The position numbers and the translations under genes were made by a program. DNA of 64,000 bases from Pelagibacterales bacterium SAG-MED19 (lineage in GTDB: Bacteria; Pseudomonadota; Alphaproteobacteria; Pelagibacterales; Pelagibacteraceae), in NCBI GenBank assembly GCA_014654035.1, contig JACWDQ010000006.1, positions 1 through 64,000 of the forward strand, in the 5' to 3' direction. Below the pieces are notes generated by a model. It was not told the DNA's origin and made no database searches. It saw nothing but the letters and a program-made list of their open reading frames with translations. Shown piece by piece: positions 18,571 through 27,722 of the stretch; position 1 is the first letter of the stretch, and the number at the start of each line of letters is the position of its first letter.

Positions 18571-21345
18571 TTAGTGAAGCATACCCCAGTTATCCCCCGT
18601 ATTCAAATCTACCGTCAAAGGTATAGAAAATGAATGCTGTTCACTATTAGCAACGCTAGTCATCTCTTCAATTATAAGTTTACTGATTCTTTTTATGTCT
18701 TGTTTTGGAGTTTCAAATATTAATTCATCATGGATTTGAAGTAACATCTTTGTTTTTTGATTTTTTTGTTCGTTGAGTTTTTTTTCTAATCTAATCATTG
18801 CAAGTCTCATTATTTCAGATGCAGAACCTTGAATGGGTGCATTAATTGCTGCTCGTTCTTGAAAATTTCTTATATTATAATTTTTGTCATTAATGTTTAT
18901 AAAATGTGACTTTCTTCCAAAGATATTGTTAACAAAACCACTTTTTCTACAAAACTTAATCGTTCTATCCATATAAAGTTTAATTTCTGGAAATTTTGCA
19001 AAATAAGCTTTCAAAAATTCTTCAGCTTCATAATTTGATACACTTATTTGTTTAGCTAATCCATACTGAGAAATACCATAAATAATTCCAAAGTTTATAG
19101 CTTTTGCCTTTCTTCTTTGATCTTGATTAACTTTTTTAATATCAGTATTAAATATTTGACTTGCGGTTAGTGAGTGAATGTCTTCATTATTTTTAAAAGC
19201 TTTTTTTAGTCCTTTAACGTCTGCTAAATCTGCTAAGATTCTCATTTCAATTTGATTATAGTCAGCAGAAATTAAAACATGGTCATTTTTGGCTATAAAA
19301 GCTTTTCTAATATCCTTACCATCATCAGATTTTATAGGAATATTTTGTAAATTAGGATCACTAGATGCTAATCTTCCAGTGGTAGTAGCTGCAAGTAAAA
19401 ATGATGTATGCACCCTTTTTGTTTGAGGATTGATATGTTCTGGCAAAGAATCGGAATATGTATTTTTTAATTTAGAAACTTGTCTCCAATCTAAAACAAG
19501 CCTAGGAAATTCATGGCCTTTAAAAGCAAGATCTTCTAGCACCGCTGCACTCGTAGCAAAACTTCCTTTTTTTGTTTTTTTTAAATCTGCTATTTTAAGA
19601 TCATTATATAAAATTTCACCTAGTTGTTTTGGAGAGGCTATATTAAATTCTTTTTTAGATATTTTAAAAACTTCTTTTTGAATTTTTTCGATTTTTTTTT
19701 CAAATTTAGAAGATAATAACTTGAGAAATTTATTATCAATTTTAATACCTTCTATTTCCATGAAGGCTAAAATTTTTATCATTGGTTTTTCAAAAATTTC
19801 ATAAATATTAACCATTTTTTCATCTCTCAAGCTTTTATGAAATTTTTTATATAATCTGAAAGTTATATCTGCATCTTCGGCGGCGTAGTCTTTTGCCTTT
19901 TCAATTTCGACTTCTCTAAAGCTTATTTCTTTTTTTCCAGTTCCAACTAAATCTTTAAATGCAATTGTTTTATGATCTAAATGAATTTGTGAAAGCGTAT
20001 CCATATTGTGTCTATTTTTTCCAGCATCAAGAACATAAGACATTAGCATTGTGTCTTCCATTGATGTTATATTGATGCCGTGTTTAAAAAGTACAATAAA
20101 ATCAAATTTAATATTTTGACCAATCTTTTTGATACTTGGGTCCTCAAGTAATGGTTTTAATTTTTTAAGAACTATGTCTTTGCTAATCGATTTTTTTGAA
20201 TTATGACCTATTGGAATATAACAAGCTTTACCAATTTTAGAACTTAAGGAGACTCCAATTAAATCTGCTTGATGAGGATCTAATGAGCTTGTCTCTGTAT
20301 CTACAGCAACTTCTCCTGATTCCTCAGCTTCTTCAATCCATTTATCAATTACTTTTGGATCTGTAATTAAATGATAATCTTTTTTGACAATAGTTTTTTT
20401 AATTTCTTTATTTTTTAAATCATTTCCAATATTATTTAGACTAGGCTCACCGTAAGCTGAAATTGCTGAGCTTAATAATCTATTAAACTCCATTTCTCTT
20501 AAAAAAGTATAAAGTTTATTTTTATCAATTTCCTTGAGCTTAAATTCAACTAAGTCTCTATCAATTGGAGCATCATTTTTCAAAGTTACTAATTTTTTAC
20601 TAATTATTGCTTTGTCTTTATTTTCGATTAGAGTTTCTCTTCTTTTGTTTTGTTTAATTTCATTAGCTGATTTTAAGAGTATTTCTAAATTTCCATATTT
20701 GTTAATCAATTCTGCAGCTGTTTTTACACCTATTCCTGGTACACCAGGTACATTATCACTGCTATCACCCGCTAAAGCTTGAACATCAATGACTTTGGAG
20801 GGATCAACACCAAATTTGTTTTTTACATCCTCTTCCGAAATAAACTTATTTTTCATTGGATCAAATATGCGAACATCTTTTTTATATAGTTGCATCAAAT
20901 CTTTGTCTGAAGAAACAATTGTGACTTTTGCACCCATTTTGAGAATTTGATTTACATATGTTGCTATTAAATCGTCTGCTTCATAGTTGATAAGTTCTAC
21001 CGAAGGTAAATTAAATGCTAAAACAGATTTTCTAATATAGTCAAATTGTGGAGCCAAATCATCAGGTGCTTCTGATCTATTAGCTTTATAATCTTTATAA
21101 ATTTCATTTCTAAAAGTTTTTCTAGCAGAGTCAAAAATTACAGCAAAATGAGTTGGCTTCTGTTTATTTTCTTTAGATTTAGAATCCTCAAGAAGTTTAA
21201 ATAACATACTACAAAAACCACTTACAGCACCAGTTGGTAAACCATCACTTTTTCTCGTTAGTGGTGGTAAAGCATAATAGGCTCTGAATATGTAACCTGA
21301 ACCATCAATTAGATAAAAATGATCTGTTTTTTGAATTTTACTCAT
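18571..21345 (-). CDS. polA: DNA polymerase I
   Basis: 924 aa; 5'-3' exonuclease, 3'-5' exonuclease (VAVDTETSSLD) and polymerase motifs DYNQIEMRILA, RRKAKAINFGIIYG, QIHDELIFE. Confidence 0.97.
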   Translation of the reverse strand: MSKIQKTDHFYLIDGSGYIFRAYYALPPLTRKSDGLPTGAVSGFCSMLFKLLEDSKSKENKQKPTHFAVIFDSARKTFRNEIYKDYKANRSEAPDDLAPQFDYIRKSVLAFNLPSVELINYEADDLIATYVNQILKMGAKVTIVSSDKDLMQLYKKDVRIFDPMKNKFISEEDVKNKFGVDPSKVIDVQALAGDSSDNVPGVPGIGVKTAAELINKYGNLEILLKSANEIKQNKRRETLIENKDKAIISKKLVTLKNDAPIDRDLVEFKLKEIDKNKLYTFLREMEFNRLLSSAISAYGEPSLNNIGNDLKNKEIKKTIVKKDYHLITDPKVIDKWIEEAEESGEVAVDTETSSLDPHQADLIGVSLSSKIGKACYIPIGHNSKKSISKDIVLKKLKPLLEDPSIKKIGQNIKFDFIVLFKHGINITSMEDTMLMSYVLDAGKNRHNMDTLSQIHLDHKTIAFKDLVGTGKKEISFREVEIEKAKDYAAEDADITFRLYKKFHKSLRDEKMVNIYEIFEKPMIKILAFMEIEGIKIDNKFLKLLSSKFEKKIEKIQKEVFKISKKEFNIASPKQLGEILYNDLKIADLKKTKKGSFATSAAVLEDLAFKGHEFPRLVLDWRQVSKLKNTYSDSLPEHINPQTKRVHTSFLLAATTTGRLASSDPNLQNIPIKSDDGKDIRKAFIAKNDHVLISADYNQIEMRILADLADVKGLKKAFKNNEDIHSLTASQIFNTDIKKVNQDQRRKAKAINFGIIYGISQYGLAKQISVSNYEAEEFLKAYFAKFPEIKLYMDRTIKFCRKSGFVNNIFGRKSHFININDKNYNIRNFQERAAINAPIQGSASEIMRLAMIRLEKKLNEQKNQKTKMLLQIHDELIFETPKQDIKRISKLIIEEMTSVANSEQHSFSIPLTVDLNTGDNWGMLH

Positions 21346-21391
21346 TATAAATAAATATAGATTATCGATTGAAATAAGAGTATTATTTTTT

Positions 21392-21943
21392 ATGGAACTA
21401 ATAAAGCAAAATACTCAATCTAAAATAATTAAATCATTACTTATTATTTTTTTTGGTTCAATAATTCTGGCAATATCTGCTAAAATAAAAATACCTTTTT
21501 ATCCAGTTCCAATGACAATGCAAACGTTTATAGTATTATTTTTTGGGATAAGCTTTGGATACAAAATTGCTCTTGCAACTGTCAGCCTTTATTTATTAGA
21601 GGGAATTATTGGTTTTCCTGTTTTTTCTAATTCTCCTGAAAGAGGGGTTGGTCTAGCTTATTTTACAGGTCCAACTATGGGCTACCTTATCGGATTTCTT
21701 TCAGCATGTTTTTTGGCATCTTATATAAGAATAGATAACAATCATTTTGTAATTTTTGTAAAATTAGTCTTGTCAGTTTTAACTATTTACATTTTTGGTG
21801 TATTATGGTTGGGTGTAGTAATTGGATGGGACAAGCCAGTTTTTGAATTAGGTGTGATGCCCTTTTTGTTGGCTGAAATTTTTAAAGTAACATTACTCAC
21901 ACTTTTATCTAAAAAAATTTTTAAAATTAGGAAACTTATTTAG
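21392..21943 (+). CDS. bioY: Biotin transporter BioY
   Basis: KIKIPFYPVPMTMQTFIVLFFG, GPTMGYLIGFLSACFLASY. Confidence 0.92.
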   Translation: MELIKQNTQSKIIKSLLIIFFGSIILAISAKIKIPFYPVPMTMQTFIVLFFGISFGYKIALATVSLYLLEGIIGFPVFSNSPERGVGLAYFTGPTMGYLIGFLSACFLASYIRIDNNHFVIFVKLVLSVLTIYIFGVLWLGVVIGWDKPVFELGVMPFLLAEIFKVTLLTLLSKKIFKIRKLI

Positions 21944-22499
21944 GAGATCTCTTAGAAAGAATTCGTTGAAGAGTTCTTCTGTGCATTTTTAATCTTCTTG
22001 CAGTCTCTGAAACATTTCTATTACATAATTCAAATACTCTATGAATATGCTCCCACTTTACTCTATCTGCAGACATTGGATTTTCAGGAGGTACTGCTTT
22101 TTTAGCTGGATCAGCTAAAAGTGCTTTTTCAACATCATCAGCATCTGCTGGTTTAGCAAGATAATCAATTGCTCCTTCTTTGATGGCAGCTACTGCTGTT
22201 GGAATATTACCATATCCTGTGAGCATTATAATTCTACTAGTGGTATTAGATTGCTGAATTTGTTTTACAACTTCTAAACCATTACCATCACCCAATCTTA
22301 AATCAACTACTGCGAATCCTGGTTTTTTAAGTTTCACTGTGTCTATACCTTTTTGTACACCCTCAGCTTGAATAACCTCAAATCCCTTCTTTTCCATAGC
22401 CCTTGCCAATCTTTCTCTAAAAGGATTGTCATCATCAACTATTAATAAGGTTTTATTCTCAAAATCGTTTAAATTTTGTAATACTGGCTCGTTTTTCAT
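21936..22499 (-). CDS. regA: Redox/acid response regulator ActR/RegA/PrrA family (ORF track extends to 22526; start at MKNEPV more likely)
   Basis: LLIVDDDNPFRERLARAMEKKGFEV receiver; C-terminal Fis-type HTH NVSETARRLKMHRRTLQRILSKRSP. Confidence 0.92.
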   Translation of the reverse strand: MKNEPVLQNLNDFENKTLLIVDDDNPFRERLARAMEKKGFEVIQAEGVQKGIDTVKLKKPGFAVVDLRLGDGNGLEVVKQIQQSNTTSRIIMLTGYGNIPTAVAAIKEGAIDYLAKPADADDVEKALLADPAKKAVPPENPMSADRVKWEHIHRVFELCNRNVSETARRLKMHRRTLQRILSKRSPK

Positions 22500-22526
22500 G
22501 ATTTGTATATGGCAATTTTTTTCCAC

Positions 22527-22586
22527 AATTCAATAGGTCATTATTTACTTTACATTGAATAACTATTGAATTAATTGCTGCAATTA
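22527..22586. promoter_or_regulatory. Cluster of inverted/direct repeats in divergent regA / decarboxylase promoter region
   Basis: AATTCAATAG (22527-22536) / CTATTGAATT (22563-22572) perfect inverted repeat; extra ATTGAAT at 22554-22560; palindrome TAATTGC-T-GCAATTA (22572-22586). Confidence 0.5.
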
Positions 22587-22588
22587 CT

Positions 22589-22613
22589 AAAGTTTTTTAA
22601 ATAAAAAAACTTT
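22589..22613 (+). terminator. A/T hairpin in decarboxylase leader (terminator/attenuator-like)
   Basis: AAAGTTTTTT-AAATA-AAAAAACTTT 10-bp perfect stem followed by T-run. Confidence 0.4.
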
Positions 22614-22645
22614 TTTTTGTTAAATTTTTTTGGGGGGCATTTTAA

Positions 22646-23830
22646 ATGCAAAAATTTAAGTCAGTTGAAAATTTAGTAAGTCAACTGAAACCAGACAAGC
22701 CGGTTTATTGTATAAGAAAGAATTCTATTCTTTCTGCATCAAAATACTTTCAAAATAAATTTCCAGGCAAAATTTTATTTGCAGTTAAAACAAATCCTCA
22801 TCCAGAGGTAATTAAAACATTGATAAAAAGTGGAATTGATCAATTTGATGTTGCTTCCATTGAAGAGATAAAAGCTGTTAGAAAATTTAGCCAAACAGCA
22901 AAATGTTCATATATGCATACTGTAAAAAGTCGTGAAAGTATAAGCGAGGCATATTTTAAATATGGCGTTAAAACTTTTGCATTAGATACAAAAGATGAGC
23001 TTATTAAAATTATTGAAAGTACAGGTAATTCTAATGACCTTGAACTTTTTGTAAGAGTATCAGTTTCAAACGAACATGCTGAAATTGATTTATCAAAAAA
23101 ATTCGGTGCTTTAAATTCTGAAGCCACTGGACTTTTAAGATTAGCTAAACAATATTCAAATAAAATTGGTTTAAGTTTTCATGTTGGGTCGCAATGTATG
23201 CATCCAATTTCTTACTCTAAAGGTATCACAGAAATAGGAAACATAATTAAGAAGACAAAAATTATTCCAAATTATATTAATGTTGGTGGTGGTTTTCCAA
23301 CCATATATCCTGACCTTATACCACAATCTTTAGATAATTATTTTGATGAAATTAAAAAAAGTTTAGATAATTTAAAGATTGATAATATGCCAGAAATAAT
23401 TTGCGAACCTGGAAGGGCATTAGTAGCTGAAAGTGGCTCAACAATAGTTAGAGTAAATCTAAGGAAAAAACAAAAACTTTATATAAATGATGGAACATAT
23501 GGCACACTTTTTGATGCAGGAACACCAAACATAGTTTTTCCTTCTAAAATGATTAAAGATTGTTCAAATAAGATTATTTCAAAAAAATTTACTGCTTTTG
23601 ATTTCTATGGTCCAACTTGTGACAGCATGGATTATATGAAAGGACCTTTTCTTCTCCCAAATAATATTAAAGAAAATGATTATATTGAATTAGGTCAATT
23701 AGGATCATATGGCTTAACATTTAGAACTCAATTCAATGGTTTTTATTCTGATGAAATTTATGAAGTTGAAGATAGTCCAATAATGAGTCTTTATGGCAAA
23801 GATGCTAATAAATCGACTTTGGTTGCTTAA
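22646..23830 (+). CDS. Ornithine/diaminopimelate-type (fold III) PLP decarboxylase, probable ornithine or lysine decarboxylase
   Basis: FAVKTNPHPEVIKTLIKSGIDQFDVAS (PLP Lys), HVGSQC, NVGGGFPTIYP, EPGRALVAESG, YGPTCDSMDY. Confidence 0.9.
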   Translation: MQKFKSVENLVSQLKPDKPVYCIRKNSILSASKYFQNKFPGKILFAVKTNPHPEVIKTLIKSGIDQFDVASIEEIKAVRKFSQTAKCSYMHTVKSRESISEAYFKYGVKTFALDTKDELIKIIESTGNSNDLELFVRVSVSNEHAEIDLSKKFGALNSEATGLLRLAKQYSNKIGLSFHVGSQCMHPISYSKGITEIGNIIKKTKIIPNYINVGGGFPTIYPDLIPQSLDNYFDEIKKSLDNLKIDNMPEIICEPGRALVAESGSTIVRVNLRKKQKLYINDGTYGTLFDAGTPNIVFPSKMIKDCSNKIISKKFTAFDFYGPTCDSMDYMKGPFLLPNNIKENDYIELGQLGSYGLTFRTQFNGFYSDEIYEVEDSPIMSLYGKDANKSTLVA

Positions 23831-24873
23831 TGTCTGATAACAAAAATCTAGGTCACAATAGTAAAAAAGATTTTCTAAAAAAACCTGTTGAACATATTGA
23901 TATAACTTCATTTGATTCAAGAAAAATTATTTCATCAATGGAAAAAATGTCTTTTGTTTCAAGAGAGACTGCTAATGCAGCAAATATCTATAATGAAATG
24001 TTAAAAGACAAGGAATGCACTATATTTTTAACTTTAGCTGGTTCGACTTCTGCAGCTGGATGTATGAATATTTATAAAGATTTAGTAAAATATAATATGG
24101 TAGATGCGATTGTTGCTACTGGAGCTTCAATCATAGACATGGATTTTTTTGAAGCTTTGGGTTTTAAACATTATCAAGGCTCTCAATTTCAGGATGATAC
24201 TGAACTACGAAAAAATTACATTGATAGAATTTACGATACTTATATTGATGAAGATGAGTTACAAGTTTGTGACAAGAAAATTTGTGAAATAGCTGATAAT
24301 TTAGAACCGAAAAGCTATACATCTAGAGAATTTATCCAAGAAATGGGTAAATATTTGAAAAAAAATTCAGTAAAAAAGGACTCACTAATTGAAACAGCTT
24401 ATGACAACAATGTTCCAATTTTTTGTCCTGCGTTCACAGACTCAAGTGCTGGTTTTGGATTGGTGATTCACCAGGAAAAAAATCCAAAAAAACATATGAC
24501 AATAGACTCTATCAGGGAATTTAGAGAATTAACTGAAATCAAAATACAATCTAAGGGTTCAGGATTATTTATGATAGGTGGTGGTGTTCCAAAAAATTTT
24601 ATACAAGATACTGTAATATGTGCTGAGCTTCTAGGCAAAGAAGTTGATATGCATAAATATGCTATACAAATCACTGTAGCGGACTCTAGAGATGGTGCTT
24701 GTAGTAGCTCGACTTTAAAAGAAGCAAGCTCTTGGGGTAAGGTTGATGTTACAAAAGAACAGATGGTATTTGCAGAAGCAACCAGCGTGCTGCCTTTAAT
24801 TGCGAGTGATGCTTATCATAAGGCTTCCTGGAAAAAAAGAGATAGAAAAAACTTTTCAAAAATTTTTGGATAG
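23830..24873 (+). CDS. Deoxyhypusine synthase-like protein (possible homospermidine/polyamine synthase)
   Basis: LTLAGSTSAAGCMNIYKDLVKYNMVDAIVATGASIIDMDFFEALG; SSWGKV retains the DHS-family catalytic Lys context. Confidence 0.9.
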   Translation: MSDNKNLGHNSKKDFLKKPVEHIDITSFDSRKIISSMEKMSFVSRETANAANIYNEMLKDKECTIFLTLAGSTSAAGCMNIYKDLVKYNMVDAIVATGASIIDMDFFEALGFKHYQGSQFQDDTELRKNYIDRIYDTYIDEDELQVCDKKICEIADNLEPKSYTSREFIQEMGKYLKKNSVKKDSLIETAYDNNVPIFCPAFTDSSAGFGLVIHQEKNPKKHMTIDSIREFRELTEIKIQSKGSGLFMIGGGVPKNFIQDTVICAELLGKEVDMHKYAIQITVADSRDGACSSSTLKEASSWGKVDVTKEQMVFAEATSVLPLIASDAYHKASWKKRDRKNFSKIFG

Positions 24874-24877
24874 AAAA

Positions 24878-25753
24878 TTGCAATATTTAGCAAACAAAAA
24901 TGGTTTTTTAGGAATTGATAATAAATTCAATTTTAAAGAAAAAGTTGTAATAGTCCCCTTTGGTTTAGAAAAAACTGTTAGTTATGGTGGTGGCACTAAA
25001 AATGGTCCAAAGGAAATAATAAAAGCTTCGCACCAAGTTGAATTATATGATGAGGAACTTAATTGTGAGCCTTATAAAAAAATAGGTATTAAAACTTTAA
25101 AACCTTTTAAAATTGATAAGAATATCAACAAAGCCCTTAAAAAGATTTCAAATATAAATAAAGAAATCTTAGATAAAAAACTTTTTCCTATGACATTTGG
25201 AGGAGAGCATTCCATTACACCAGGATGTATAGAACCTTTTGTAAAAAGACATAAAAATATTTGTCTTTTACATTTTGATGCTCATGCTGATTTAAGAGAT
25301 AGTTATAATGGAGAAAAATTTTCTCATGCTTCAGCTATAAGAAGATGTTTGGACTACAAAAATATATCCATAATTTCTTTTGGGATAAGGAATATCTCAA
25401 AAAGTGAAATACCTTTTCTGCAAAGAAATAAATCTAGAATTAATATTTTTTGGGCGAAAGATAAAACTAAATGGAACTTACAAAAATTTAAAAAACTTAT
25501 AAAAAATAAGACTGTATACTTAACATTTGATGTGGATGGATTTGACTCAAGTATAATGCCAGCAACAGGAACACCAGAACCTGGTGGATTACTTTGGGAT
25601 GAAACATTAAACATAATTAAAATTGCAGCAAAAAATTCTAATATAGTTGGTGCAGATATTAATGAACTTGCGCCTATCAAAGGTTTTAACTCTTACAATT
25701 TTCTAGTTGCAAAATTGGCTTATAAAATACTTTCCTACAAGTATCTTTATTAA
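24878..25753 (+). CDS. speB: Agmatinase/arginase (ureohydrolase) family protein; ORF track start 24800 overlaps upstream gene, TTG at 24878 proposed
   Basis: TFGGEHSITPG, LLHFDAHADLRD, LTFDVDGFDSSIMPATGTPEPGG metal-binding motifs. Confidence 0.9.
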   Translation: MQYLANKNGFLGIDNKFNFKEKVVIVPFGLEKTVSYGGGTKNGPKEIIKASHQVELYDEELNCEPYKKIGIKTLKPFKIDKNINKALKKISNINKEILDKKLFPMTFGGEHSITPGCIEPFVKRHKNICLLHFDAHADLRDSYNGEKFSHASAIRRCLDYKNISIISFGIRNISKSEIPFLQRNKSRINIFWAKDKTKWNLQKFKKLIKNKTVYLTFDVDGFDSSIMPATGTPEPGGLLWDETLNIIKIAAKNSNIVGADINELAPIKGFNSYNFLVAKLAYKILSYKYLY

Positions 25754-25755
25754 AT

Positions 25756-26304
25756 TTAAACTGGTTTAAAGGTTTTAAGAAGAAATCTGAAAGGAATTAA
25801 CATCATAATTGACACTAAAATTTTAACAGCTAGATCTCCTAATGAAAGGGTAATCCAAGGAATTCCGGTTGCATAAAATGAAATTGAAAAAAATAAAAAA
25901 GTATCAACTGTTGATCCAATAATTGAGGAGGTAAGAGGTGCAATAAACCAATCTTTTTTTCTTAATTTATCAAAGATTTTAACATCTAATAATTGAGCTA
26001 CTAAAAAAGCAGTTCCTGAACCGACAGCTATTCTAATAGAAATCAAATCTGCAAAGTTTGTTGAAAATAAAAGAGTAAAACTAATTCCTATTATAAAACC
26101 AATATAAACTATATTTCTTGCTATAAGTTTACCATAAGATCTATTTGCTAAATCAGTAATTAAAAAAGCTATGGGATAGCTAAATGCTCCATAGGTTAAT
26201 ATTTCTTCTAAATCATAATATTCAATTGGAAACTGAACTAGATAATTTGATGCCAAAACAACAACTCCCATAGCAAATGAGAGTAAAAAAAATAATTTAT
26301 TCAT
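25756..26304 (-). CDS. VUT/YhhQ family queuosine precursor transporter
   Basis: FPIEYYDLEEILTYGAFSYPIAFLITDLANRSYGK typical of YhhQ family. Confidence 0.88.
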   Translation of the reverse strand: MNKLFFLLSFAMGVVVLASNYLVQFPIEYYDLEEILTYGAFSYPIAFLITDLANRSYGKLIARNIVYIGFIIGISFTLLFSTNFADLISIRIAVGSGTAFLVAQLLDVKIFDKLRKKDWFIAPLTSSIIGSTVDTFLFFSISFYATGIPWITLSLGDLAVKILVSIMMLIPFRFLLKTFKPV

Positions 26305-26618
26305 TAAGCACTTTTAGATTGAACTGCTTTTTTTTGAAATGGAGATTTAATTAATATTGATTTTTTTAATTTCTTTAACCTAGGAGATAAATTTTTATTT
26401 TTAACAGTCTTTAAGAATTCATCAAAACTACCTTTTTTATCAACAGATCTAACTCCTGCATTACTAACTGTTAATTTCAAACTTCTTTTTAAAAGCTCAC
26501 TTGTAAATTTTACTTTCTTTAAATTTGGTAAAAATCTTCTTTTTGTTTTATTGTTAGCGTGACTAACATTATGACCTTTCATTGGATTTTTTCCAGTAAG
26601 TTCACATTTTTTTGACAT
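26304..26618 (-). CDS. rpmB: 50S ribosomal protein L28
   Basis: [38 protein letters not shown]. Confidence 0.97.
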   Translation of the reverse strand: MSKKCELTGKNPMKGHNVSHANNKTKRRFLPNLKKVKFTSELLKRSLKLTVSNAGVRSVDKKGSFDEFLKTVKNKNLSPRLKKLKKSILIKSPFQKKAVQSKSA

Positions 26619-26630
26619 AATAATATCGTC

Positions 26631-26659
26631 TATATAAGGTTAGATACTGATCTCGTCAA
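26631..26659 (-). promoter_or_regulatory. Sigma70-type promoter for rpmB
   Basis: On minus strand TTGACG-N17-TATATA; -10 lies only 12 nt upstream of ATG. Confidence 0.6.
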
Positions 26660-26678
26660 GTTTATATGATTTCAGTTG

Positions 26679-27722
26679 CTATTTTTTTCCTATAATTTCT
26701 GCGAAATTTTTAACACCATCAACTATTAATAATTCTTTAAGCTCTTTTTTTATCATATTAACGACATTGGGCCCTCTAAAAACCATTCCAGTATAAAGCT
26801 GAACATAATTGGCACCAGCTAAAAATTTTTTATAAGCACTTTTTCCAGAGTCTACTCCACCACAACCAATTATTTTAATTTTTCCATTTAAGAGTTTATA
26901 AAATTTATTAATTAATTTTGTAGATTTCTCTTCAATTGGTTTGCCTGATAGGCCTCCTTTTTGATGTTTTTGAATATTATTCAAACTGTCTCTTGAAGAA
27001 TCTGATGTGTTAGAGATTATAACAGACTCAATATTATTGCTTAAAAGAACTTCTGTAATTTTATTAATTTCTTGATCATCTATATCTGGTGATATTTTAA
27101 CTGCTATTGGGATTTTTGAGCCAGAATTTTTTTTCTCTTTATCAATATTCTCTAACAATTGATTTAATTTTTTTTGATCATGGAAACTTCTTAAATCCTC
27201 AGTATTTGGTGAAGAAATATTTATTGTAATATAGTCAGCCACATTCTGAAAAGTTTTGAAACAATGTAAATAGTCCTCAAGTCTATTATCTGAGTCTTTG
27301 TTTGGACCTATGTTGATCCCAAGTAGGCCCATTTGTTTATTGGATTTAATCCTATCCAAGATATTTTTAGAGCCGAGATTATTAAATCCAAGTCTATTTA
27401 TTAAAGCTTCATCTTCAACCAATCTAAACACTCTAGGTTTAGGATTTCCATACTGCTTAAGGGGTGTGATAGTGCCAACTTCAACAAATCCAAATCCTAG
27501 TTTAAATAAAAAATTATATACTTCAGCGTTTTTATCAAACCCAGCCGCCATACCAATCGGATTTTCTAAGTCTTTATTAAATAATTTTGTTTTAAATAAA
27601 GGATTGTTTTTATCTATATCTAAAACATTGGGAACAAAATTAAACTTTAATGATTTTATAGCTAAATTATGAGCGGTCTCAGGATCTAATTTAAAAATTA
27701 AAGATCTTAAATTTGAAAACAT
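26679..27722 (-). CDS. pyrD: Dihydroorotate dehydrogenase (quinone)
   Basis: NPIGMAAGFDKNAEVYN, GFVEVGTITPLKQYGNPKPRVFRL, INISSPNTEDLR, GCGGVDSG. Confidence 0.96.
   Translation of the reverse strand: MFSNLRSLIFKLDPETAHNLAIKSLKFNFVPNVLDIDKNNPLFKTKLFNKDLENPIGMAAGFDKNAEVYNFLFKLGFGFVEVGTITPLKQYGNPKPRVFRLVEDEALINRLGFNNLGSKNILDRIKSNKQMGLLGINIGPNKDSDNRLEDYLHCFKTFQNVADYITINISSPNTEDLRSFHDQKKLNQLLENIDKEKKNSGSKIPIAVKISPDIDDQEINKITEVLLSNNIESVIISNTSDSSRDSLNNIQKHQKGGLSGKPIEEKSTKLINKFYKLLNGKIKIIGCGGVDSGKSAYKKFLAGANYVQLYTGMVFRGPNVVNMIKKELKELLIVDGVKNFAEIIGKK

Noticed and set aside
16226-22640. Trans-acting base pairing between the ahcY C6 and decarboxylase G6 tracts
   Set aside because: Six-nt homopolymer complementarity is far too weak as evidence; mentioned only as coincidence.
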